A stretch of 64,000 nt of DNA from Tritrichomonas musculus (Eukaryota > Parabasalia > Tritrichomonadida > Tritrichomonadidae), in assembly GCA_039105265.1 (NCBI GenBank), contig JAPFFF010000009.1, positions 5,084,001 through 5,148,000 on the forward strand. The letters are read 5' to 3'. This document shows positions 30,204-39,267 of this stretch, in pieces. Every line of letters begins with the position of its first letter. Within the stretch, counting starts at the first letter, position 1. A program made the translations under genes and the position numbers. Below the pieces are notes generated by a model that did no database searches, was not told where the DNA came from, and saw only the letters and a list, made by a program, of their open reading frames with translations.

Positions 30204-31196
30204 ATGTCTTTTTCCAATGATTTGTCAGATAATTTTTCTTTTGCCTCATCTTCTCATAAAACAACAAATCGTAGTTCTTTTATGAATATGCCAGGTGACT
30301 CAGATTTTGAATCAGACGACCAAAATTCTTCATTAACTGAAATGATTACGACAAAAAATGATTTAAAGGTTAAATACAGTGCTGTTGTTCAAACGAAAAA
30401 AGAGCAAGAAAAGAAAATTGAAGATTTAAAGCAAAGAATAGAAGAAATGAATGAAAAAGGGAATATTTCACTGAGAATTCTAGATGAGAAAAAGGATTTA
30501 CTAACAAAGGAGCATGATAGGCTCGAAAAATTACTTGATTCATTGCCTACAATAGATTTTTTAAATGAGCAAGCTAAATATCTTACAAACCTTGTTGAAG
30601 AACAAATGGTTTCTGATCATCCTTCTTCATTTTTAGATGCAAAAGATCTACAGGAAATAGGTATTTTAAATAGTAATGAAAGTTTAGCTATCCTTCAACA
30701 AAGATTAAAGCAAATGGTCAATCGGCTCAATGAATTATTGTCATCAACTGATAACTTCAATGAAAATTTTCAATTTGATAATTCGTTTGAGTCAGAAATT
30801 CTAAAAAAAAAAATCAAAATAATTAAAAATATGTCACCAATATCATCAAGCTTGGCAAGGCAGCAATGTGAACAGCTTGAAGATGAGGTTTATGATCTTC
30901 GTGAAGAAATCAAAAGACTCAAAGAAAAGCAAGAGTCAGAGAACTTAGGTCCACCAATTACAATTGAAGATGTCAAAAGAGAAGTTGAAGCTGCTGGTGG
31001 TGAAGCATTAAAATTAACATGCATAAGAGGATGTTTATATAAATATATGACAACACTTTTTAGAGTGGAACATCGTTTCAAAAGATTGTATGCAATAACA
31101 GATTCGACCGAGCTCCCTGTGGTTACTTTTATAAAAACTTTGATTCCATCAAGCCCAATTCCCAAAAATCATAGAAAATATCATTCCTTGCGCTAA
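30204..31196 (+). CDS. Coiled-coil protein, unknown function
   Basis: 330 residues. The N-terminal 45 are Ser/Asp-rich and probably disordered. Residues about 50-110 and 205-250 are strong coiled coils (KKEQEKKIEDLKQRIEEM and LEDEVYDLREEIKRLKEKQ). Between them is a helical block, and the C-terminus (ITIEDVKREVEAAGGEALKL, then YKYMTTLFRVEHRFKRLY) is compact and conserved-looking. No named domain is recognised. A cytoskeletal or vesicle-tether role would be a guess. It starts 76 bases after the mariner remnant, so its promoter may overlap that element. Confidence 0.8.
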   Translation: MSFSNDLSDNFSFASSSHKTTNRSSFMNMPGDSDFESDDQNSSLTEMITTKNDLKVKYSAVVQTKKEQEKKIEDLKQRIEEMNEKGNISLRILDEKKDLLTKEHDRLEKLLDSLPTIDFLNEQAKYLTNLVEEQMVSDHPSSFLDAKDLQEIGILNSNESLAILQQRLKQMVNRLNELLSSTDNFNENFQFDNSFESEILKKKIKIIKNMSPISSSLARQQCEQLEDEVYDLREEIKRLKEKQESENLGPPITIEDVKREVEAAGGEALKLTCIRGCLYKYMTTLFRVEHRFKRLYAITDSTELPVVTFIKTLIPSSPIPKNHRKYHSLR

Positions 31197-31435
31197 TAAT
31201 AAAATGTTGTTTCTTCGATATTTTTTACATATTCTAATTATTTTCTAAATCAAATATTGTTTGAGTTATGATTAATTAAACAAATTATAATTATATAATT
31301 TTCAAAAATAGCACAATCATTTGTATAAATGAAATGTATGGTAAACTAAATGTATAGAGCAAAAAAAATATTATTTATATATAAAATTATTAGCTTTCTC
31401 TTGTTAAAAATTAAAATTTCTCTTTTAATTTCATA

Positions 31436-31442
31436 TCATTTG
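31436..31442 (+). promoter_or_regulatory. Initiator-like TCATTTG before the MVD gene
   Basis: TCATTTG lies six bases before ATG 31448. It fits the TCAYW initiator and the very short 5' leaders of trichomonads. Confidence 0.4.
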
Positions 31443-31447
31443 TCAGT

Positions 31448-32488
31448 ATGACTGCAAAAACAAAGAAGGCTTTTTGTGAATCTCACCCAAATATTGCTCT
31501 AATTAAATATTGGGGAAAAGCTAATGAAGAAAAAAATACACCAATTAATGGATCTTTATCTGTCACTTTAGACTTTGGCACGACAAAAACAGAAGTTTCT
31601 TATTCAAATAACTCAGAATGCGAGTTTTTTTTAAATGGAGAACAGCAAACATTAACTCGTCGCCTTCAAACAGCAATAGATTTTTTTGGTAATCTTTCAA
31701 ATGGCATGGATAATTCACAGAGAGAACATACAAATTTCAGAATTAGTTCAACGAATAATTTTCCAACCGCAGCTGGATTTGCATCATCTGCAGCTGGAGC
31801 TTCGGCTTTTGTCGGTGCTCTTGCTGGATTTATTGGCAATACAGAAGAACCTATTTCTTTTTGGAGCGAGAGAAATATTAATTTATCACGAATTGCCCGC
31901 CAAGTTTCAGGCTCTGGATGTAGATCTATTTATGGTGGTTTTGTTGAATGGCAGCCTGGTACTGATGAAACATCGATTTCTCAGCAGGTTTTCAACGAAA
32001 ATTACTGGGACAATTTTGCCGCAATTTCAATTTCATTGCATACAAAACCAAAAAAAATTCCATCAACACAGGGAATGCAACATACTGTTAAAACATGTCC
32101 GTGGGCAATGTGGAGAGCTAACGAAATTGTACCAAAAAGAATTAATGATGCTAAAGATTTCATTGCAAAAAAAGATTTTAACTCACTTGCTGAAATTATA
32201 ATGAAAGAAAGCAACGAGCTTCATGCTAATTGCGCCGCATCATATCCACCATTTTATTACCTAAAAGATGAATCTAGAGATGTAATTGAGGCAATTCATC
32301 AGTTAAATAAAAAGAAAGGAAGAAATATTGCCACTTATTCTTTTGATGCTGGTCCTAACCCGTTCATTTTCACCGAGAAAGAGAATTTATCCGAAGTTAT
32401 TCAAATGATTAAATCTCTTGATTTGAGTATTGAACATATGACCGAAGCAAAGCCATCATCTGGTATCAGAACAACAATTGTTGAATAA
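31448..32488 (+). CDS. MVD: Diphosphomevalonate decarboxylase
   Basis: The 346-residue protein matches the GHMP-kinase-fold mevalonate diphosphate decarboxylase, which uses ATP to turn mevalonate 5-diphosphate into isopentenyl diphosphate. Visible signatures are NIALIKYWGK near the N-terminus, the substrate and phosphate loop PTAAGFASSAAG (residues about 106-117), SGSGCRSIYGGFVEW, KKIPSTQGM and the catalytic-region FDAGPNPF near residue 300. Length equals that of microbial enzymes, slightly under the animal ones. It indicates an active mevalonate route for dolichol, prenyl groups and quinone side chains, including the prenyl group for the Rab encoded next door. The stop is followed by AAA, giving the TAAA poly(A) signal. 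Confidence 0.95.
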   Translation: MTAKTKKAFCESHPNIALIKYWGKANEEKNTPINGSLSVTLDFGTTKTEVSYSNNSECEFFLNGEQQTLTRRLQTAIDFFGNLSNGMDNSQREHTNFRISSTNNFPTAAGFASSAAGASAFVGALAGFIGNTEEPISFWSERNINLSRIARQVSGSGCRSIYGGFVEWQPGTDETSISQQVFNENYWDNFAAISISLHTKPKKIPSTQGMQHTVKTCPWAMWRANEIVPKRINDAKDFIAKKDFNSLAEIIMKESNELHANCAASYPPFYYLKDESRDVIEAIHQLNKKKGRNIATYSFDAGPNPFIFTEKENLSEVIQMIKSLDLSIEHMTEAKPSSGIRTTIVE

Positions 32489-32716
32489 AAAAAAATTTTA
32501 TTGAGCTAATATTTCCATTTAGTTTTTATTTGAATAAAATATTTGTAATAGTAGATTCTAATTTTGTTCTAGCATGATAAGCTTTTTTGATTTATATTTT
32601 TTCAATTTTAATTCTTTCAATCAATAAGCATTCAAAATTGATTGTTGTTGTATAAAATTATACATTCAAATTTGTGAATATCAGCTTTTTGAATATTCTC
32701 AAATATTTATTTGGAA

Positions 32717-33301
32717 ATGAGAGTTGGACATAAAATAGGTTTTAAAATATGTACGATTGGTAGCCATTCAGTTGGAAAAACAGCAATTATCCACCGTTAT
32801 GCAAACGGCATTTTTTCGGCAAGTCCATTGCCAACAATTGAAACAGTTATTACTCCTCGCTCTGTGATGGTTGATGGAAAATCGATTAAACTTAACGTTT
32901 GGGATACAGCTGGACAAGAACGATTCAAAAGCACAGTTCCAATATACCTCCGTGATGTTCACTGTATAATTCTTGTTTTTGATTTAACCGTAGCTGAAAC
33001 ATGGGAGCAAACAAAGGACTGGATTGAAACGCAACTAGGTAATTTTGAAATAAGGCCATTAATTGTAATATGTGCTAATAAGTCTGATTTAGATCCTGTA
33101 GTTTCAGAAGATGAAATTAGCGCTTATGCGAAGCAAAATGATTTTCAATATTTTTTAACATCTGCTGCTACAGGAAAAGGAATTAAAGACTTATTTATGT
33201 ATATTTCAAGAACACTAATGGTCAAATTCCCTCAAGAAATAGGAGAATCGCAATCTACACTTGTGGACACGTCAAATCAAAAAGGAAAATGTGGTTGTTG
33301 A
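32717..33301 (+). CDS. Rab-family small GTPase
   Basis: Starting at ATG 32717 (an earlier TTG is not used in eukaryotes) gives 194 residues. The G1 loop GSHSVGKT is at about 15-22. The switch I Thr lies in LPTIET, G3 is WDTAGQERF, G4 is NKSD and G5 is TSAATGKG. The C-terminus ends KGKCGC, a CXC-type double geranylgeranylation signal typical of Rabs. The intact catalytic Gln and prenyl signal indicate an active membrane-traffic switch. The subfamily is uncertain, closest in feel to the Rab5/Rab22/Ypt groups. Trichomonads carry hundreds of Rabs. Confidence 0.93.
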   Translation: MRVGHKIGFKICTIGSHSVGKTAIIHRYANGIFSASPLPTIETVITPRSVMVDGKSIKLNVWDTAGQERFKSTVPIYLRDVHCIILVFDLTVAETWEQTKDWIETQLGNFEIRPLIVICANKSDLDPVVSEDEISAYAKQNDFQYFLTSAATGKGIKDLFMYISRTLMVKFPQEIGESQSTLVDTSNQKGKCGC

Positions 33302-33624
33302 TTATCAAAATAATAATTATTATTTTTATATATTATAATAAAATGATATAAATGACATGTTTCATTATAAAATTGCCTTATCTTCAGCATTACTGTTAAT
33401 ATTATTATATTATTATTTGAGATTGGATGATACTTACTTTAATAAAATTCAAAAAAATGTGATTGCGTAGTCATAAATGTCAATTGAGTTTTAAAAATAG
33501 AGATTTGTATGATTATCTATTACTTTTAGAAGAATGATTAATTGAGCTGTGCGATTTGAAAAGGAAGCTTTTGAAATTTGAATCAATACTCAAAAGTGCA
33601 GGTCAATTACTTTCGCCTAAGTAT
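33302..33624. other. Intergenic between the Rab and the divergent GTPase
   Basis: A/T-rich. In-frame non-ATG codons upstream of 33625 (from 33538) could mean a non-canonical start or a longer ancestral N-terminus. No other signal was seen. Confidence 0.35.
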
Positions 33625-34491
33625 ATGGGAGCTGATGAGAGCTCAATACCAGTTGGAAGTCATAAAATTAAAATAAATCATGCAATTCCTGTTTCAGACC
33701 AAATAACAATCGCTATTCATGGTAAAAGAAAAGTTGGTAAAACATCATTAATAAAAAAAATGTTAAATGTTCCTTTGAGTTTGCTTTATACTCCAACGCC
33801 AACAATGGTAGCAACTGAATTTTATTGGAATTCCATTATGCATCCTGATGAAACAATAAAAATAACAGTATGGGATGTTGTCGACAGCGCTCTCGGAGAC
33901 AATGATGATAACAAAAATATTATACTACCTGATGCCCAAACAGTGGATACATTTACAACCACAGATGGAATCATAATATTATATGATCCAAATAACGAAG
34001 AAACCATTGATTATGCTATTTCAATAATTCAAAAATCTCCAGAAAATCTTCCGTTAATTTGTCTTGCAAATTTTTTTGACAGAAGAAAAACAAATAAAAA
34101 TTATTTAGAAAAATTTGAAGTATTCAACGAAAGAATTATTCATGTCCAGACATCAATTTTAACAAATAAAGGCCTTCAAAAAATTGCAGAATGGTTGGAT
34201 ATACCTCTTCTATATCATAGAGAAAAATATTATATGAAATGTGTTGAAATTGCAGATGAACAAATTAAAGATTTTGATATTTTTTTCAATGACACAATTG
34301 AAAAAATGAGTATTAATTTGTTTCAAACAGGATGTGAAGATGACGATTTTGATGAGAAACTTGACGAACTTCCTTCTGAATTAACCGGTGTATCAAATGT
34401 TTCATTCACAAATTTTGCCGATCAAAATGTAAATAACGCTCTCAAAAAAAAATCAGATGATTTTATGATCAAACTAGATTATAATGTATGA
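33625..34491 (+). CDS. Degenerate Ras/Rab-like GTPase
   Basis: The first in-frame ATG is 33625, giving 288 residues. The P-loop GKRKVGKTS and the switch I-like TPTPTM are good. G3, however, is WDVVDSALGD instead of WDTAGQ, with an inserted Asp/Asn loop, and the G4 NKxD is replaced by ANFFDRRK. A 95-residue acidic C-terminal extension replaces the prenylation tail. It therefore probably binds nucleotide weakly or without normal hydrolysis and is not membrane-anchored by prenyl groups. It sits next to a canonical Rab in the same direction, so it may be an old diverged duplicate. The function is unknown. Confidence 0.75.
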   Translation: MGADESSIPVGSHKIKINHAIPVSDQITIAIHGKRKVGKTSLIKKMLNVPLSLLYTPTPTMVATEFYWNSIMHPDETIKITVWDVVDSALGDNDDNKNIILPDAQTVDTFTTTDGIIILYDPNNEETIDYAISIIQKSPENLPLICLANFFDRRKTNKNYLEKFEVFNERIIHVQTSILTNKGLQKIAEWLDIPLLYHREKYYMKCVEIADEQIKDFDIFFNDTIEKMSINLFQTGCEDDDFDEKLDELPSELTGVSNVSFTNFADQNVNNALKKKSDDFMIKLDYNV

Positions 34492-34804
34492 ATTAAGATC
34501 CTATTAAATTTATTGTCTAAAAATATGTTGGAAAAAACTTTCAAATTTTGCAACATAAATTGGAATTAATCTTTTTAGCAAAATTAATTTTGTATTTAAA
34601 ACTAATAAATAATCGAAAATTTTTATTTATGTGTTTATTAATATGTTCAAAATTTAAAGATATTTGTGATGGTTTATTTTCTGAGAGGTATTAAAAATTG
34701 AAATATAATAATGACTGAATTTTCATTCGATTGAATGGTTTATTTGTTTTTGATTATTTTTCACTCATATAAAAATCTTTTCTGAGAAAAGACCATTTCA
34801 TATT
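34492..34804. other. Intergenic before the tRNA-binding protein
   Basis: A/T-rich, 313 bases. The only signal is the initiator-like motif abutting the next start. Confidence 0.4.
34798..34804 (+). promoter_or_regulatory. Initiator-like TCATATT abutting a start codon
   Basis: TCATATT runs directly into ATG 34805. If transcription starts at its A, the leader would be about five bases, typical for trichomonads. Confidence 0.4.
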
Positions 34805-36001
34805 ATGGCCACGTTAAATATTTCTATCCCTAAAGGCTATCAGAACGCAAAAGATCTTGAAATTATTGCCAAATTCAATAAAATTGATGTTGCTTTAGCC
34901 GAATCACCTGACGCTGTCCTTCCTTCCCTCGTTCTTCCAGATAAAACTGAAGTTTCTGGAATTGTTCCAATTTCATATGCATTAGCCCGTACCACCAAAG
35001 CAAACGGAAAAAATTGGGCACGTACAGTTCTTGGTGATGGCGTTCCAGCAAGAGCAGCTGAAATTGAACAATATTCTTCTATCGCTGAATCGGTTTTTGG
35101 AAGCAAAGTCTTAGATATTAAATCAACCATTGGACAAATTTCAACTCACTTGAAATCATGCTCTTTTGTTGCTTCACCAAGTGAATTAACAATGGCTGAT
35201 GTTTTATTAGCTCTCGCCCTCTACCCTGCTGCTCAACAATTTACAAATGAAGAAAGAGAAAAATCTTTTGTAGACTTAGTCCGCTGGCTTATATTCATAA
35301 ATAACCTTTTAGGCAATCCTCTTCCTCAACTTCCTGTTCCAAACATTGAATTCAAATTTGGTTCAAACAAGCAAAATCAAAATGCTCATAAGCCAGCTCC
35401 AGGACCCAAACAACCAGGACAACAACCAGCCGAAGGAAAAGGCAAAAAAGCACAAAAGAAGCCACAACAAAATGCTCCAAAGCAAGAAGAAGATACTCGC
35501 GATCCATTTTCATGGATTGACGTCCGTATTGGTAAGATCGTAAAAGTTTGGCCACATCCTAATGCAGATACATTGTATTGTGAAGAAATTGATGTTGGAA
35601 ATGGAGTAATTAAACATGTTGTCACAGGAGTTAGAAACTATGTTCCAATTGAAGAAATGCAAGATCGTCATGTTGTAGTCTTTTGCAATATCAAACCATC
35701 TAAAATCAGAGGACAACCATCAGAATCAATGGTATTTGCAGGATCTAATGCCGATCATTCAGTTGTCGAACTACTTGATCCACCAGCTGACGCACCTATT
35801 GGTACTAGAATCGTATGTGGAGATTTTGTACAAGGAGAAGTTCCAGGAGTCGATAAGAAGGGCAAATATTGGGAAGCAGTATCAGCAAACCATAATCTAT
35901 CAATTAACGCTGATCATCTCGCATGCTATAAAGGAGTCCCATTAAGTTGTGAGTATGGTCAAATTCGTGTTAAGACGCTTGCTAATTGCGAATTCCATTA
36001 A
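34805..36001 (+). CDS. Arc1p/AIMP1-like tRNA-binding cofactor of aminoacyl-tRNA synthetases
   Basis: 398 residues in three parts. Residues about 1-180 are a GST-like helical domain (ELTMADVLLALALYP, then FVDLVRWLIFINNLL) used by Arc1p to dock synthetases. Residues 185-228 are a Lys/Gln/Pro-rich linker that can bind tRNA loosely. Residues about 230-398 are an EMAP-II/OB-fold tRNA-binding domain (VRIGKIVKVWPHPNADTLY, then KPSKIRGQPSESMVFAGS). Arc1p holds glutamyl- and methionyl-tRNA synthetases and raises their tRNA affinity in the cytosol. Codon use is noticeably richer in C and G than its neighbours, as expected of a highly expressed gene. A free-standing methionyl-synthetase fragment is excluded by the lack of a catalytic domain. 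Confidence 0.92.
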   Translation: MATLNISIPKGYQNAKDLEIIAKFNKIDVALAESPDAVLPSLVLPDKTEVSGIVPISYALARTTKANGKNWARTVLGDGVPARAAEIEQYSSIAESVFGSKVLDIKSTIGQISTHLKSCSFVASPSELTMADVLLALALYPAAQQFTNEEREKSFVDLVRWLIFINNLLGNPLPQLPVPNIEFKFGSNKQNQNAHKPAPGPKQPGQQPAEGKGKKAQKKPQQNAPKQEEDTRDPFSWIDVRIGKIVKVWPHPNADTLYCEEIDVGNGVIKHVVTGVRNYVPIEEMQDRHVVVFCNIKPSKIRGQPSESMVFAGSNADHSVVELLDPPADAPIGTRIVCGDFVQGEVPGVDKKGKYWEAVSANHNLSINADHLACYKGVPLSCEYGQIRVKTLANCEFH

Positions 36002-36477
36002 AATTTTACTAAATATTACAATTTTTATTTTTATTCGTTTAAACTATTTTATATTTTTAAAAGCCTATGAACTATACAATAGAGTCTTCATTTTGTATAG
36101 ATTTGAACTTTGATGTGGGGATTTAGCTAGTTTATTTTTTTAAAATTTGTTTCAAAGTCCATATTTATTATTCGCAAGGTTGTTTTCATATTTATGTTGC
36201 TGTCTATAGAGGTAAAATATATAATATTACAACTCTTTTTTGAAAATTGGGTAATCTTAAAAAACATGTAAAAAAGAAAAAACAATGGGATATGGATTGA
36301 TATTTTCATTTAAAATGTATTTGTTGTTCAATAACAATGATCATTAAAAGCATTTTGAATGGAATTAAAAAAATATTGAAATTTGAAGTAATTGTTTATT
36401 AATCAATTTAAGATGGCTATGTGTTCAAAATTAGGGAAGATGTCATCAACTTAAGACTTTTTTATTTTTTTTTTTTT

Positions 36478-36511
<34 letters not shown>

Positions 36512-36531
36512 TCTTTAAGTTGAATGATTTT
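36002..36531. other. Intergenic with a poly-T tract
   Basis: A/T-rich. A near-continuous poly-T run occupies about 36460-36510, directly before the long hairpin. No gene was seen. Confidence 0.4.
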
Positions 36532-36717
36532 AAAAGCTGAATTGATATAATCAAATCCACACCTTCATTCCAATGGCGTAGAGGATATGCTGATTCATTT
36601 GTTAGCTGATGCATTGGTTATTTTTGGGATGCTAATGCATCAGCTAACAAATGCATCAGCATATCCTCCATGCCATTGGAATGAAGGTGTGGATTTGATT
36701 ATATCAATTCAACTTTT
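36532..36717. repeat. Long hairpin: 84-bp arms, 18-bp loop
   Basis: Positions 36532-36615 and 36634-36717 are reverse complements with about four mismatches and no gaps. The arm contains ATCCACACCTTCATTCCAAT and TTTGTTAGCTGATGCATT. If transcribed it would form a nearly perfect long stem. It has no TA or TTAA tips, so it is either a foldback-type element or a hairpin RNA source. It lies in the 3' flank between a gene end at 36001 and a small minus-strand gene ending at 36757. Confidence 0.85.
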
Positions 36718-36756
36718 AAATTTCTCCCTAGAATGAGATAGCCAAGATTCTGACAA

Positions 36757-37002
36757 TCATTTGCCAGGTGGAAGAGTAATTTGAATTTTGCTTTTGTTCT
36801 TTTGAGTTATGTTAGGAACTTTTTTCTCTGGAACAGGTTCAAAAGTGAGAGATTTAATAATTTTTGGATCAGGTCTGCTGCTAATCTTTCTGGAATTTTG
36901 CTGAAGCCTATGGCCTCCTATTGGTTCGGAGCAGCAACAAAATCTCTCGGTTTGTTGAGGTTTATTATTGTTTTGAGATGAAATTTGTTCCTTTTTCGAC
37001 AT
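36757..37002 (-). CDS. Small basic protein, unknown
   Basis: 81 residues from ATG 37002. A polar N-terminus (SKKEQISSQNNNKPQQTE), a Cys patch (FCCCSEP) and a basic, Pro-containing tail (FEPVPEKKVPNITQK, ending LPPGK). Codon choice and composition are protein-like, unlike the surrounding low-complexity ORFs. No domain is recognised. Its stop is 40 bases from the hairpin and its start is 54 bases from the end of a MITE, so both flanks are element-derived. It could be a small regulatory inhibitor, but nothing proves it. Confidence 0.45.
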   Translation of the reverse strand: MSKKEQISSQNNNKPQQTERFCCCSEPIGGHRLQQNSRKISSRPDPKIIKSLTFEPVPEKKVPNITQKNKSKIQITLPPGK

Positions 37003-37056
37003 CCTGTTCTGACAGCCAACCGTTTTTTAATTGAATCACATATAACTTCTGATATA

Positions 37057-37940
37057 GGGGATTCAACCGTAAAAAAAGTGACACATTTTTAAAACTTAAA
37101 TATTTTTTAATAAAAATATTATTATTTTGTAGATAATTTGCTAAATAATCGAATATTAATTTTTGGGAAAAAATTGTCTATCATGTCATGAAAGGGAATG
37201 GATTTTTTAATTGAATGCCTTTCTTATATTTTTTATTTCACATTTCAAACTCAATTTACATTTAAATAATAGAGTTTATATCATTTCCAGTTATTTTAAA
37301 CCAGATAAAAAAAAGCAAATGCATTTATATCATCTTTTTCTAGTATCTTTTTTATTTATTTCTGCAAATTGACAGTTATTTTTTTTATCTTCAGATATCA
37401 AGATTCACTTCTAAAAAATATCAATGCCAATGCTTTTATTAATACATTAATATTGTAAAGCCAACTTTTTAAATTAATATTTTTAGTTAAAAATTTAAAG
37501 ATTAGAATGAAAAATTTTTTACATTAAAAATGATATTATTATCACCATAAAATATCAGTTATGACTCATGAAAAGATGTGTGATATTTCCTTATAGATGT
37601 TTATAATTGAAGTTTGGTATGTTTTGAATCTTTTTCTAAATTCATTAAATTCAAGCATTTTATCATTGAATTATATGCTTTTGCTTATGAATAAAATAAT
37701 TATTCTATTGCATTTACAATGAATTGTCTCTTTTTGGTTCATAAGAGAGCATTTTTCATATAACATTTCATGCCAACTTTCTTTTATTCCCTTTCATGAC
37801 CCTATAGATATTTTTTTATTATAAGATATATTTTGGAATTAATAAATAACGGAGATATTATTTTAATAATAAAATAAACAAAATAATTTATTTTTAATTT
37901 TTATTCAATTTTTTGACACTTTACAAACGGTTGAATCCCC
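37057..37940. mobile_element. 884-bp TA-flanked MITE
   Basis: GGGGATTCAACCGT at 37057 and ACGGTTGAATCCCC... in inverted form at 37927-37940 are identical for 14 bases, with looser similarity (AAAGTGNCA) for some 30 more. TA lies at 37055-37056 and 37941-37942. There is no transposase frame. Confidence 0.75.
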
Positions 37941-37942
37941 TA

Positions 37943-39267
37943 TCTTCTGATTTAATTAATTTGTTAATATATCCTGATTAAATTTATAATAATAATTAAA
38001 TATATAATACTTGTAATATATATATATAATAATAATATAAAAATTAAGAGATAACTCTTAAGGTACAAATCTAGTACGTTTTGAAACCATAAATTTTTTT
38101 GACACTTTATTAAAACTAAAGGATATGTTATATAAAAAATACATATTTTTCGAGAGGAATTTAAGAAATTCTGAATATAAATTCAATAGTGGCTTTTTCG
38201 GAAAAAGTTTAGGTCAATTTTGATGTTTTTTCTCCATAACGATCAAAATATTTTTATAAATTTTAAGGTAAATCTTTATTTTTGAACTTTTTGGATTTTT
38301 TACTCTCAATTTTTTTGAATGCTTATTTGTCATAATATCTTTATAATTTTACAATTTAAGAAGTAAGTATTCGAGGTTTTTATACAAATAAACACCATTT
38401 CACAGCATTACAGGCATTATATGTTCAATAAAGAAGAAGAAAAATAAACTTTTAATTGCAATTTCCAATTTTTATTAAAATCGTTGTCTAAATTTCCCTT
38501 ATTTCCTGCTTTTATGAGCATAATGCTGGTATTACCGATCCAATAAAATAAATTGAGAGCAAAAGATGAAAAAGAAACCAATATTTAGCTTCAAATTTTG
38601 AAGATATATATATGATCACAATTCTCACAAAAAGAACACAAATACGTCAAATGTGCTTTTACGCTTGGCTAATAAACCTGATTATTGTATTTTATCACAA
38701 AATTGGTGCAAAGCGATCTATTTATTTACTCATTAAACACAAATAATTGCTTTTCTATTTCAATGCATATACTCATAGTTTATGCTAGATGAAATACCGC
38801 ATATTTTGATGCATCTCAATTTTCTCACCCAAAGAAATGCTAATTATTATTTCATGATTTTTTTTTCTCAACAGAAAAATCTTAATAAATTCTATCTATG
38901 TATATTAAAATATTTATAGTTTCTTCTTTTAGTATTTTATTTACTTATTTTCATACTTTTTAGCTTTTTTTAAAAAAATCCAAATTGAGAGGAAAAAATC
39001 TAAAAAGTTCAACTATTTGTGAACAAATATACAAAGAAAAAAATTGAGGGGAAAAAATCTAAAAAGTTCAAAAAAAAATATTTACCAATTTTAATTGAAT
39101 TATTATAAATATATTTTAATATTTTCTAAACAATTTCATTAAATATTAGTATTTTTTATATCAAAGGAAGATTTTAATGCTTCAATTTTTCAGACAAACA
39201 TTAAAATTTTCAATTACATGTGGATTTACCAAAAAAAAAAAAATTTAAGTCTATTCGCTTTTTAAAA
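37943..39267. other. Gene-poor region with another inverted repeat
   Basis: A/T-rich. The segment at 38281-38318 (TTTGAACTTTTTGGATTTTT and on) is inverted at 39033-39072 and also at 38983-39012, outlining a possible 0.8 kb element. Positions 38098-38115 resemble the subterminal motif of the MITE at 37057-37940. No gene is supported. Confidence 0.4.
38281..39072. repeat. Inverted repeat pair, possible MITE
   Basis: An arm of about 38 bp at 38281-38318 pairs with 39033-39072, and a second right-hand copy lies at 38983-39012. The arms are A/T-rich, so chance contributes, but the shared core AAAAAGTTCAA with ATTGAG spacing is convincing. Confidence 0.4.
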
